Of a DNA stretch of 64,000 nucleotides, positions 20,395-31,933 are shown piece by piece. The position numbers and the translations under genes were made by a program. The notes under the pieces were generated by a model. That model did not search any database, was not told the origin of the DNA, and worked only from the letters and a program-made list of their open reading frames with translations. The stretch's first letter is position 1, and each line of letters starts with the position of its first letter. This stretch comes from Peltaster fructicola (Eukaryota > Ascomycota > Dothideomycetes), in assembly GCA_001592805.2 (NCBI GenBank), contig CP051139.1, positions 2,542,001 through 2,606,000 of the forward strand, given 5' to 3'.

Positions 20395-22662
20395 TCATCT
20401 ACCCTCTCGCCGGGTTGGCGCCCAATACTTCAGCCATTGCCTGGCTGCATCAAGGTCACCGTTCTCAGCTTCCAAAGCTGCTAGGCACCATTCAAACGAG
20501 TAGCCACTTTTGCCTGTCACACCACCATCCTCAGCAGCGATCATTTCAGCCAGTGTACGCCGCTTCTGACTGCTTTCGTCAACGCAGAAGTGCAAAGCAA
20601 CACCGCTTGAGGGCAGGATGGACGAATCGACCAGTGTCTTGATCATTGGCAAGGCGTCTTTCGTCGTCGTGGGTGAGGACAAACCTAGATGAGTTCGTCC
20701 AGTCTTACAGTATTCATTCTTACACCAGGCCTTGCCACAGCCTGATACGAGTTGCTGTAGATATCGTCGTTCTATCCTCCGCCGCAGCGCTTTGTTCTCT
20801 GGATCGTGCATGCTGACGTAGAGCGGACCGAAGCACACGTTGCAGAGGCCGATGTTGTTACCTGGACCTTGACCTATCCGTGTACCAGCTCTTGTATCGC
20901 CAGCTCTCGAAGCAGTATCTAGAGTGCGTCCACAGTTCGAATTTCGACACGGCTGGGGAGGCGGGCGAGAGAGTCTGTCAAGGTCATGAGACTTGAGATG
21001 CGTGTCCATGTCCCGTAGCCGCACGATCTTGCTGCACATGTGGCATTCAGTCGTGCGAGCTCCGTCGAGTAATTCATGCTGTGTCATGCCGGAAAGAAGA
21101 ACCTCTGCGGAAGGAACATCTGGGTCACCTTCTTGGGCTACCTCAAGGTGGCAGAACCGGCAGAGAATAAGTTTCGCAGGACAATTAGTCGTATGATGTT
21201 GAGCCAGAGCTGTGTAGCTGGAGAAGGTCTCCTGCGTAGTGCACACGTCGCATCTAAGAACTTGTCCGGGATGGAAGACATCGTTGTGTTTCGCCAAACC
21301 AAGGGTCGTGTTGCCGAAGGAAGTATCGTACTGGCAGTGCCAATGAGCTTCATATTCCGGCGATCGTTTCTGGAAGACCTGTCCACATCCATGTGGGCAG
21401 AGGATGTTGTTTCTCAAGCAAAAGTTCTCATGTAAGACCAGCCTACCTTTCGGCACCCACTGGCCACAATTCCCGCACCTCACCTCGTCATCACCGTGCT
21501 GTTCAGTCTCTTGTGCTTTATCTGCCGTTTCTTCATTCAAATGCTTTGCACTGATGGTGTATTGCACTGGTGTTGCATCAGCAGATGACGCTTTCGATGC
21601 ATATGCGTGGACAGATATGTACAAAGCCTCAGCATTGTCGAGAGCAGCATTCGTAGGCTCCAAGCGAACACGCTTACGTGGTCGGTCGTCTAGTTCCGCA
21701 AACACATGCTCCCCGAGTCGTGGTCTTGCACGCTGCGTTGATGAGAGGGGACTAACAAACATGTCGACGAACTGGTCATCGGCAGTCTCAACTTCTAGGA
21801 CGATAGCTTGTGTTTTGTCCCATGCGCCGAGCTCGTAATCCACATACTCTCCTGGTAACACCTGGCCTTGTTGCGACTTGAAAACATCCAGAGCACCAGA
21901 TGGTGAGCTTCCTGACGTCGTTCCTGGCGCAGTTCTTAGCTTTTCGGCTATCCTCTTCAGAGTCTCTCGCGCCTGCTCTTCATTCAATGCCTCGATATCC
22001 ACCTCGAGATCAGTATCAACCACACAGATACCGTCGGCTTCGGGCTTAAAACCGTCTACGAGGAACTTGTACTCCCCTTGCCCTTGGACACTCGATCTTC
22101 CAGCAGCCACTGTGAGAACTTCCCCATTTGTGAGAGTAGTGTAGTTGGTTCGCAAGTGCTGTTCTAATAGTGCTTTCCAGTCGGCGGGATCGTACCCTGC
22201 TTCCAACGGCCGTAGCTTGACATATGTACCCTTCTGCAGCTGCTTTGCGTGTACGGTGATTGGTATAGGCTCCTCGCTCTTGTGATCATGGAGTCCAAGA
22301 GCAGTCGTGAGAAAACTACTCAGCACGAGATGATCATCCTCGGCGGAGAACTCTCGTACTCCAGCGTAGATCGTCCGCCCGTTGGCAGGATTCACTAGCC
22401 TGAATGTCAGCGGCTGTGGTAATTGCTCCTGCTGGTCCTGGTATTGGGACTCGACCTGGCGGTAGGTCCCATAAGTCGTGCTGAAAGGATCATATTCCGG
22501 AAGCTGTGATCGTGTGTCGTTTGGTTTTCGCACTGAATATACCGACAGCAGATCTTGCAGAGCAGATTGAGGTAGCAGGATCTTGTCGCCGGATAATGTG
22601 TATCGCTCACGAGCGGGTGCGATGTTGTATTGTTTCGACCATATTGGTGGCGGTTCCTTCAT
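20395..22662 (-). CDS. UFD1-family ubiquitin fusion degradation protein with zinc fingers
   Basis: Single coding exon of 755 residues from the ATG at 22662. The UFD1 domain starts PPPIWSKQYNIAP and GDKILLPQSALQDLL. It continues with YVKLRPLEAGYDPADWKALL and LRTNYTTLTNGEVLTV, the usual UFD1 core. The C-terminal half holds TRAF-type and C2H2-like zinc motifs (CGNCGQWVPKGRLVLHENFC, CPHGCGQVFQ, CDVC..., CRFC..., CHMC...). Next comes VSGCGKAWCKNEYCKTGR, which resembles an AZUL-type zinc module, and a final ...FEWCLAALEAENGDLDAARQWL. This is the long zinc-finger form of UFD1 found in filamentous fungi, different from the short Cdc48 cofactor. A GTGAGT donor upstream suggests a 5'UTR intron; the ATG upstream of it is out of frame. 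Confidence 0.85.
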   Translation of the reverse strand: MKEPPPIWSKQYNIAPARERYTLSGDKILLPQSALQDLLSVYSVRKPNDTRSQLPEYDPFSTTYGTYRQVESQYQDQQEQLPQPLTFRLVNPANGRTIYAGVREFSAEDDHLVLSSFLTTALGLHDHKSEEPIPITVHAKQLQKGTYVKLRPLEAGYDPADWKALLEQHLRTNYTTLTNGEVLTVAAGRSSVQGQGEYKFLVDGFKPEADGICVVDTDLEVDIEALNEEQARETLKRIAEKLRTAPGTTSGSSPSGALDVFKSQQGQVLPGEYVDYELGAWDKTQAIVLEVETADDQFVDMFVSPLSSTQRARPRLGEHVFAELDDRPRKRVRLEPTNAALDNAEALYISVHAYASKASSADATPVQYTISAKHLNEETADKAQETEQHGDDEVRCGNCGQWVPKGRLVLHENFCLRNNILCPHGCGQVFQKRSPEYEAHWHCQYDTSFGNTTLGLAKHNDVFHPGQVLRCDVCTTQETFSSYTALAQHHTTNCPAKLILCRFCHLEVAQEGDPDVPSAEVLLSGMTQHELLDGARTTECHMCSKIVRLRDMDTHLKSHDLDRLSRPPPQPCRNSNCGRTLDTASRAGDTRAGTRIGQGPGNNIGLCNVCFGPLYVSMHDPENKALRRRIERRYLQQLVSGCGKAWCKNEYCKTGRTHLGLSSPTTTKDALPMIKTLVDSSILPSSGVALHFCVDESSQKRRTLAEMIAAEDGGVTGKSGYSFEWCLAALEAENGDLDAARQWLKYWAPTRREGR

Positions 22663-23360
22663 TTCCGACAGTTTCGTGGCAAGACTCAACTATTGCGTTC
22701 TGTGCAGCGTCTGAGTACACAGTCAGTAGGGAGATATCAGCGTGAAATGAAGGTTACTCACCTGCAGAGATCGAGAGACTGTTCTCGAAACTGAGGATTG
22801 ATAATGTCATGGTGGCAGAATTGACGCGAAATCCACCGCCTTCAACACAAGTGAAGTCATCTACAGCTGCCAGCCGCCGACCAACAGTCATTCTGTGCAG
22901 ATCTATACCTCTCAATCATGCGAAGCCTATGCTTCGTCACTCCTCTTTGATCCGTCGAAACATCACCGCCACACGTAAATGCGCGATTGCCGCTTGTTGC
23001 GCCGTACTGTCTTTGGCGATGAAGGGATGAAGAGACGAAGAAGTGCTACTGCAAAGCTACTGCACGCCGCATGTAAGGAAGAGGTCGCTGTGACAAGATG
23101 ATTTGGGCATTAACGAGGGATGTCTGGCAACTAGAAGAGCATGCGTAGTCATTTGACGTAGCTGCTCAGGCACATGTCATTCCTCCCCAGCTGCATTGTG
23201 AAGTACATCTGCACCTTTATCACCTGGATTCTGCTGCAGGTACGGTAGATGAGCATCAGAACATTGACACGCGCATTCGTCGGCTTCCAAGCGACTACGA
23301 AGACGCATCCTTTTACTTTTCTGCCTCCTTCCCAAATCGTACGCCATCCGTCTACACAAT
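22663..23360. other. intergenic region between UFD1-like and methyltransferase genes
   Basis: About 700 bp between divergent starts. On the minus strand near 22811 there is an ATG in strong context (CCACCATGA) that opens a 16-codon frame up to a GTGAGT donor. It cannot be spliced in frame to the UFD1 domain, so it is a candidate uORF with a leader intron. A 73-codon plus-strand frame at 22809-23030 has no recognisable sequence. Confidence 0.45.
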
Positions 23361-24376
23361 ATGGACGCACATGCAGAAGGTCTTCGTAGGCCAGACTCTG
23401 CCATCGATGTTTCGAATATAACGAACGACTCGCAGCAATCAGACACTTACGTGTTGACTCGCGACACTGCTGCTTCTGCAAGGTTGAACCTTTCCCACTT
23501 TATATGGCTTGATGCATACGGCTTCAACCTACATCCAACCATAGCGAAGGCAATCGTCGGAAGAGCGAACCTTCGAGTTGCCGACATTGGCACTGGCACA
23601 GGGTATGGAAGACCAGCCAGACACTTCAGATCGAGACTGACTGTCTACAGCATCTGGCTGCTTGATGTAGCCAAAACCTTACCATCGTCAGCACAACTCG
23701 ACGCGATCGACATATCGTTCAGTCAGTGTCCTCCAACGGCATGGCTTCCCTACAACGTCAACCTACGCCACCTCGATGCCTTTTCTGATGTCCCTGAACA
23801 TCTACACAGCCACTACGACGTGATCCACATCCGACACTTTGTGTGTGTCGTCAAGTCAGACGACCCATTGCCACTTCTGCAGAACTTGTGCAAGATGCTT
23901 AAGCCTGGTGGCTACTTGCAATGGGATGAGTGGGATGTCGGTAGACGCAACCTGATTCAAGCGCATGCTCATGCACCTCGAGAGATGATCGACAAGCTCG
24001 AGGAGGAGTTCAAGATTATGCGAAAACATACCCCAATGCCAACGTGGGTGATGAGAGTCATCCTTGAGCACGCACTGACAAGCATAGATGGCCACCACGC
24101 CTGGATGAGTACTTTCTTGACGTCGGACTGCAGGATGTCGCCATGGAGAAACGACTGTCTTCGAACTCGCATTTGCCTTTCATGCACGACTTGACAATGC
24201 TTGTCTTCAAGGAGCTGATCGATAACGCTGAAGCGAGTAGCTCTCTAGGAGCTGAAAAGTGCATGGAGCTTCGAAGACTGCTCGATGGTGCTATCCAAGA
24301 GAGTCGAGCTGGCGCAGCATGGAACTTGACAAGGTGTATGGCCATTGGTCGAAAGCATGACTCTTTTCGATACTGA
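23361..24376 (+). CDS. LaeA-like SAM-dependent methyltransferase
   Basis: Exons are 23361-23602, 23651-24043 and 24088-24376; the product is 307 residues. The SAM motif I is formed across the first junction, VADIGTGTGIWLLDVAKTL, followed by LDAIDIS (motif with the acidic ribose ligand). The sequence YDVIHIRHF and MLKPGGYLQWDEWD are the standard post-I and III motifs of fungal LaeA/TAM-like methyltransferases. The second junction (GTGGGT donor) restores PTWPPRLDEYFLDVGLQDV. The substrate is unknown. It could be a small-molecule methyltransferase or a regulator-like protein; no biosynthetic cluster surrounds it. Confidence 0.82.
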
Positions 24377-24687
24377 GGGAGCCTATGGGACACAAGCTCT
24401 ATGCGTATCACGGTGTTGCATTACGGATGCTGGTAGATGATATGAGCTGAACAAAGGCCATCTAAAACACGACTAGTGGGCATTTCGTGATCTGAGCAAT
24501 TGCGTCATAGCGGCGACCCTCTCTCATACCCGCGCAACAGCGTTCATCTCTACTTCCTACATAACTATTGCTACTTATCATAAACTGCGCTTTTACTGAA
24601 CACCAGCTCAAGCAGCGACCGTCGCCCACCATTAATTTCATACGCTCCTTCTTCAGCGGCGCGCGCTCAGCAAGCCCGAACAGCATC

Positions 24688-25097
<410 letters not shown>

Positions 25098-25162
25098 GAT
25101 GCTAGGAGAGTGGACAGTCTGAAGAGCTGGAACAGAATGAGGACAATCACATCCCGAGAAGC

Positions 25163-25745
25163 TCAATCAAGCTCGCCAGCGGCAGCCATTTTGTGAAGAG
25201 CCTCGATCGAACTGTGCACTGCCATCTGAGCCATCTTCCTGTATTTGGCAACCAGTTCCTTGTGCTTCTCGCTACCCTCCTCGACATCCTGATTCCTCCA
25301 CTCAAAGGTGTACGTCATGTTCATCTCTTCATCCTTCAGGCTTGGCGAGTCCGAGATGGTGTTCATGATCACGGCTCCATCAGGCTGGTGGAAGTCAACC
25401 TGGCAGTAGGCATTAGTTGTGAAGGTCCAGCGCTCAGTGACTACGCACCCTTGTAGGCCAATAGCTCTTGCACACTTCCTTTACCGAGTGACCGTCTGCG
25501 AAATGTGCCTCGCGGATCACTTCGTTTCCTTTGTCTTCCAGCACGTCGCAGGCCTTGATCACCGGCACGAAGTCTTGCGCTCTCCGGATCTTACGTTGCA
25601 ACCCAGTCCAGACCTACATGCATGGTCAGCCAGCAAGTCCTTAGCACGGTTGTCCCAGCACTGGCAATACCTGCTTGCGTGTAAGCGCTGGCGATGTGCC
25701 TGCAGGATTTATAGGCTCTGTATAAGCACAGTTGATGGTCACCAT
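25163..25745 (-). CDS. DUF1857 family protein
   Basis: Exons are 25671-25745, 25449-25613 and 25163-25399 (introns 57 and 49 nt); the product is 158 residues. It starts MVTINCAYTEPINPAGTSPALT and continues with LTRKQVWTGLQRKIRRAQDF, FVPVIKACDVLEDKGNEVIRE and VDFHQPDGAVIMNTIS, which is the DUF1857 layout. The family adopts a SRPBCC/START-like helix-grip fold in known examples and its function is mostly undefined; a few members belong to secondary-metabolite clusters. All junctions are phase 0. No enzymatic residue can be pointed to. Confidence 0.82.
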
Positions 25746-26668
25746 GCTGTCTGCTTGCCACGAGGTTAACACAATATCTCGCGTGGTATTGTTGTGAAAG
25801 GACGGACTACTACCCGAATGAGTGATGAATTGCCGGCAGGTACGAAGATGGTGTCATCATGGGATCTAGCGAGACCCACCACATCTCGACCTTTCACAGC
25901 TGACATGAGCACTTCATCCCGATCTCTCTAGCAGCACAAGCTTGACCCAAAGCACGCACCGCGTCTTTATGCCAGCGTGTCCAATTGATGCGGTGTCAAA
26001 AAGCGATGTCGCTACATTTCGAGTAGCAACGAGGAATCCTTGAGGCTGTTCAGAGATCACGAGATGGCAGCTGAGCCGCATGGCTGGGCAGTGTCTCCAG
26101 TGCTGTTGGCAGACATTGTGAAAGCACTGTGTTGGTCTGTTAAGCGACTTTCTGGTCTGCGTAAGCACAATACAGACACAATGCTCTCAGCACTGCCTCT
26201 GTTTGCTTGACCTGCGCACGGTCGTTTGCACTTACTTCCTCTTTCGACCAATGACAAGACGAATCTCGTCGACGCTGCTAACTTCACTTTGTGCCGGCAC
26301 TTCAGCTTATACACAATATAGCTTGGTTCTGGTGCTCTAACCAGACTTGCAAGTGTGGCCACGGTGCCCATTTAGCACGAACCTCCACCATGATCGCCAA
26401 TCAAGAGCTCACACATCGACGATATGCTGTCGGTGTCGTCGGAGCAACTTCGTTTGTGGAAAGTGTTCAAAGCCGATTCACTGTGCTCGGATGTGAAAGG
26501 ATGCTCCCTGGGCTGAGGTATGAAGGCCCTTTGTTGTATTGCATTTGGCTCCTCTTGTATATACCTAGTGTTGGGTGGCATTGTGATCTGATGATCAGAC
26601 AGTGAAGCAGCAAGTATAAGATGTGTCGACGATCAGGCTAACAACAAGCACACAAGACAGCAGCAATC
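25746..26668. other. intergenic region without a supported gene
   Basis: About 920 bp. Frames at 25914-26168 (-), 26057-26371 (-) and 26291-26605 (+) overlap one another and show no family signature or codon pattern that I trust. The left part must contain the DUF1857 promoter and the right part that of the alpha/beta-hydrolase-like gene. Confidence 0.45.
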
Positions 26669-27527
26669 ATGGCGTGGCCGAGCATCTATGGTATCGACGT
26701 CAACAAGCTTACTGGCACACCATCTCAACCTGCAGAGAAGCCTACCATCGTGCTGGTGCATGATGCATTCCTCACTGCAACGCATATGCTCCCACTTCAC
26801 AATGGCTTACTGGAACTGGACTATCGAGTACAATCGCCACAGCTTCCATCCACAGGCTTCGTCTACCAGGCAGATATCGTAGAAGCCGATATAGAAGCCA
26901 TAGTCAATTCCGCTAGATCAGAGCTCCGAGCAGGGCGGAATATCGTCATGGTTGTCGCAGGCTATGGAGCCGTACCAGCTACCATTGCTGCTGATCGACT
27001 CAATCTTTGGTCCTTGGAGACACCAAGAGCAGGCAGAGTCGTACGGTTCGTCTTCATCAGTGCACTCCTGCTGCGCGAGGGAGAGCGTGTCGGCAACGCA
27101 ATCACATTGCCTCCAAACAGTCTGGAGATTGTATGTACATTCATTTGGTCGTTATGATATGTGTGGCTAATGCTGCTAGGGACAGGATCGTATGATTCGC
27201 CTCAAGGATTCTGCGGCTCACCAACTATTTCAGCCATGTCGTCCAACATACCTTACGCCAGCCGTTAGAGCTATGCAGCACTTGAACAGCGCTGTGCTCA
27301 CCACTCCGAATCCCGTGGAGGCCTGGAGGACTATACCTTCCGTGTACATTGTCTGCGAGCTCGACAACAATCTGATTCCATCCGCTCAAGAGCAGTACGC
27401 TGCAAGACTACAAGCAGATAATCCTCATGCGCGAGTCCTGCGAGTACCGTTCGGGCATGCGCCGTACACCACGAACGCAACACAGCTCACCACTATGATC
27501 GACCGCTTGTCTGCAATGGCATCCTGA
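26669..27527 (+). CDS. alpha/beta-hydrolase-fold protein lacking the nucleophile Ser
   Basis: Exons are 26669-27130 and 27180-27527; the product is 269 residues. It follows the fungal salicylate-esterase-like branch: PTIVLVHDAFLTATHM (oxyanion region), a cap with AVRAMQHLNSAV, VYIVCELDNNLIPSAQEQY (acid) and RVPFGHAPYTTN (His). At the nucleophile elbow, where G-H-S-x-G is normal, it has V96-A97-G98-Y99-G100, so the Ser is replaced by Gly. The acid and His remain. It is therefore likely not a serine hydrolase, although the fold and a small-molecule-binding role are plausible. The stop lies four bases from the stop of the next, opposite-strand gene. Confidence 0.75.
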
Positions 27528-27531
27528 GCTT

Positions 27532-30500
27532 TCATCCATACAGAGCTTTTGGACGGATTGGCAGAGTAGGCCTTCTGACAAGGCCGTCAGCCTGCTCTCT
27601 TATCGAGGGAGTCGTCGGCTGTGAGGTGTCCGGAGAGAGCACTTTCTTGCCATCTCTCAGCCACAGCTTATACGCATGGGCAAGATAATCTTTGACCAAT
27701 TTTCTCAAGCGCTTCTCGCAACTGTGGTGAACACCATTGATATATTCAGGCGAGGTGTTCAGCACTCTGGCACTCCGGACGCCGTCCACGCAGACTTCTA
27801 CACCATAGCCAGAGCGCACGCTCTGCTTGAAGAGGGAGATGGCGAAATAGTTCGCAGCGATGATGTTCTTCGAGTTGATTGCGAAGCGTACAAGGAACCA
27901 GGTACCCTGGTCGGTTGCAACCTCTTCCCAGCGCATCTCGAGGAAGGTCAAGCACTGTCGGATGGCAACTATTAGCCAATCTAGATGGTTGCAAGTAAAG
28001 CAGTCGAGCCTGGTTGTACCAATCGGTCCGTTTCTTGGGATTCTATACGATGGATTCGTCGCTAGGATACCCATCAAGTCGGTCGTCTGATCACACAGTC
28101 TGCCACGAGCGACATTGCCGGCCGCAAAGTATGGATCATATCTGAGCGGCCAAGGGCCTCGCTCATCGAAGCTTTCCAGCGTAATCTTAAAGGCGACATA
28201 TTCTGACATGGGAGGAGAGTCGTCGAGCTCACACAGTATGCTGGCCCTGCTGCGTGTGCTCGCGTCGGTAATGCTGGTGGTACGGTGTATTGCTGCTAGT
28301 TCGAGGCTCCTGGTCATCATGCTGGGTTCCATAACCGAACGATCTAATATAGAGTCTGTAGATCTCACAGTACTGTTAATCATTTTGTCCCAGCATGCTT
28401 TGAGCTCCTGTGGTGTGGCACCCAAGAGCATAGCGCCTTGTTCTTCATTCAAAAGTATTGTCTGGCCGAATGCTCGCTCGCCTTCGTTGGAATTGATCTG
28501 TGCTGCCAGAGAGTATGCAAGGAGAGCTTCAGTCCGTCGATTGAGCAGAGCGTAGGTGTCTCCCAGCCAGTAGAGCGCTGCAAAGTCGCCTTCGTCCAGG
28601 TCTTTCACGTTCTTGATCGGAGTCTGGAGGACGGAGATAAAGTAGGGCAATGCTCTCTGCCACTGTCCTTTGATGCTTGCACAAACGCCTTGCATATGGC
28701 GGACTCGTCTCATGGCCTGAACATTGCCCTTGTTGTAGATGCTCCCCATCTGTTTACGTAGGTACAGCTCAGCAGCATCCCATTGCTGCTTCTGCCAGTA
28801 CTTGCATATACGGATGAGCCTCTGATCATCCGCACTGTACTGTAATTGAATTGCAACTTGTCCAGCACCAACACTGGTGTCGAGAACCAGCTTCTTCTCA
28901 TCGTGATAGTATGAGGTTGGAATTGCGTTGGAAGCTGGCTTGTCACCAGACGAACGAACAATTGCTTCTTCACTCATGGCAGGCTCCGGATTTGGCAATG
29001 TCGACATGCTTCTCGACCGTGTGACGTTGTTCTCAGGCTCATCGAGTTCGATACGGAAATATCGGCTAGACAGTGGCTCGTCGGCGCTTTGTCTTGGAGG
29101 TGAATGTAATTCTTTCGTTGGAGTTCCGAGCTCGTTGTGTAACTCTGTCGGGGTTTCATCTTCATGGTGGTCATCGCCATCATACTCTGCGAGGAGGTCG
29201 AGTGTGGTATTGCTTTCTTCCTCGTCGTGCGGTGCACGAGGTGATGTTGCTGCAATATGCTCAATCTCGATCTTCGGTAGAGGCTCGATAGGTGGAAGGG
29301 TCTTTGGCGAAGGTGGTCGAGACGAGGCGTAGAGGTCATCCGAGATTGTGCTAAGAAGAGATGGCGGTGATGGGTTCGCGATACGATATAACCTCGTTGG
29401 CGTCTGTATTGGAGGGTCAGGCTCCTGCACCTCTGGTATCACCGGAGGTGCTCTCAATGGTGGAGGTGGAGGAGGAAGACTTTTGTTCTTCGTCATGGGT
29501 GATACAGATGGTGATACTTGGGGACTGGTCTTAGGCGTGCTTCCAACAGAGACAGGAGTGAAGGATACAGGAGGTGTCATAGTCTCGTTGGTTCGAGGCG
29601 TCCCTCTGGTGTCTTGCTCTGTGCAAGGTTGCGACTCATTTGCGGTTGCCACCTCTGCAAGTAGCGGTAGACCGTTTGACCGAATAGACCGGATAGGGGA
29701 GCTACTTTCAGCGCGAGGTGGCTCACCTGCACGAGCTCTAGTCTTGAAATTGACCTTTCTCAATTGTTGTGGGAGCGAGAATCGGCTCCGCGGTGCTGCG
29801 AGTGTGACTGATCGTTGTACTGGGACTGAGTTGGGTCGTAATGATAACCACTTGGATTTGAGATGGAGCGGAGACCCGTTCGCTGTGCTGACCTCGTCGA
29901 TCGTATCAGGTATGTGAGCCGACGTGAGAGTGAGGGTAGGTTTGTGATCGACTATGCTTGCTGTCATGACAGCATTGGCGACAGCAGTCTTGGTAGCAGT
30001 GTGCACAGAATCTGTTCTTCCCAGATCTGTGGCTACAGTGTTGGCTGCCGCGACCGTAATCGCCTGCTGCTGCTGCGCTACTGGACCTGAAGTAGAGTCT
30101 GTGTTAGACTGCGCGACTGTAATGCCCAAACCATCTGTCTCCTGGCTGACAGTAGACTGTCCTTGCTCACTCTTGGAAGCTTCACTCTTCAGAGCCTCAT
30201 CATATGCTGATCCAGAGTTTGGCGGTGTGGCCTCCACAGGAGTGGCATATGCGGAAGCCTGAACATCAGCTGAAGGTGACTTGGTACCATCTGAGCCGAG
30301 CAGGAAGTTGGAAGCACTTTCGATATCAACTGACAAAGGGTCGAATACGCTGAACGGCGAGCGCCAGCCGCTGGCGAAGGTGCTGGGCGTGAGAGTGACC
30401 TCGCTCGTGGAGCTTCCTTGCTGGGCGGACATGGGGCTTGCCAAGGTTTCCTGCTGCGCAGAAGTGACGTCGAAAGACTTGTGCTCGGTTCCAGCGCTTG

Positions 30501-31933
30501 ATAATACAGCAGCCTCCACTGTTGGTTCATCCTCAGCACTCTTGGCATCGATGATGCTTGTTGTTGCGTTCATGTCCGATGCTGCAGATAGTGTGCTCGG
30601 TTTGGTACCCACCTTGTCCATGGTGTCCAAAGGTGTTGAGTGCGTTGCATGCTGCGCGACTGCTTCTGAAGTCGTTTGGGTGTCGTCGGCCTCCAGTCTA
30701 GGTGCAATTAATCTAGTCTCAGCAGCTCTGTCAGCCTGCTCATCTGCAATGTTCAACCCAAGGTCTTCAGCCGTGCTCTGAATCACAATTTGAGAGACTG
30801 CTGGGTCAAGTAGTATGGTGATGTGCTCCTTTGTCGGACTGCTTAAGGATGGATCTGCCATCTCGAGCAGTATCTCGACGCCCTGGCTGGAGGAATCATG
30901 AGGCTCGCCCTGGTCCACCGCCGCGACGAGTACTGTAGGCGTGATTGCAGACAGCTCTGATGTCTCCGCCACGATACTGCGGGAGTCCGCAGGGCCATGC
31001 TGCTCTTCAGTGTTCGCAGGAGAATCAGGCAGGGGGATGGTGTGTTCGAGATCAACATTGTCCGGGACTGATATTGCTTCTCTTTCCACCGAGTGAACCT
31101 GCAGATCTTCCTGAGTATGTACGGATGCTTTCCGATCTGTCTCAAGGTGATCTGTGATGGCACTGCCTGCCAAGGTCCGTTGTTGTGCTCCTATTGTCTG
31201 CTTGGCTCCTGTCCTTTGTACATCGTCCGTGTCCCGCGGATCTTGTGTCTTGCCGACAACGCTCTCTTCTGCACTCAGGAGTGCGGGCACCGGCTCGACG
31301 AAAGGATCTCCAAGGTTCACAGTATCATCAGTCTGCCAGCTGAATTTCCTAGGCCCACCTTTAGAGGCACCCATCTCTTGCTCCTCCAGCTCATCTGGAG
31401 CACCACTCTTCGGCAGTGTGAATGCAAGCACATCAAATGGTATTGCAACAACACTCGTTGGAAGGGCGACTTCGTTGCTGATCCTGTTGGATGTGCTCGG
31501 TTGTTCTGGCGAGTTCGCAATGCTGTCGTATAATGTCGAGAACTCGCTCGTACTCGTCGATATGCTCTGCTGAATCTTGAGAATGGTCTGCTGCAGGACC
31601 TCCTGCCATTTATGTGTCGAACAGCGATGTGACTGGAGGGTGAGATCTAGCTCTTGCAGCAGGGTGTTGCAGGAGTCGATCTGAAGCACGAATCGAGGTG
31701 CGACCATCCATTCTGTCTGTCCGTCTAAGATCAACTCTTCAATCTCTTCCAATGCATTGCGTAGCTTGCGTAGTGACGGCGCTAGGTCTCTGTAGCTGCT
31801 CACCGAGTCACGACCTACCAATGTCAGTGGGACAGGTCCATTCAAGCTGTGCCGAGCACTTACACTGTCCATAGAGCTTCGTTGCAAGGCTTCGCGCATT
31901 CCGGATGCTGTTCTGTGACTGCTCAAGTGACAT
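27532..31933 (-). CDS. large, mostly disordered protein of unknown function
   Basis: Exon 1 is 31864-31933 and exon 2 27532-31814 (intron 49 nt); the product is 1450 residues. The first exon encodes MSLEQSQNSIRNARSLATKL, giving a far better start than the in-frame TTG at 31926. Residues 1-130 are helical and coiled-coil-like. A very long Ser/Thr/Glu/Pro-rich stretch follows, including a polyproline run (SLPPPPPPLRAPPVIPEV). The last ~450 residues are ordered, with an ADDQRLIRICKYWQKQQWDA-type helical, TPR-like block (alanine, tyrosine and tryptophan pairs, e.g. DFAALYWLGDTYALLNRRTE). I do not recognise the family. Scaffold or signalling roles are possible but not shown. The tail is tightly convergent with the upstream hydrolase-like gene. 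Confidence 0.75.

Noticed and set aside
17030-24376. Secondary-metabolite cluster around the oxidoreductase and LaeA-like genes
   Set aside because: No core enzyme (PKS, NRPS, terpene cyclase) or pathway regulator; intervening genes are housekeeping.
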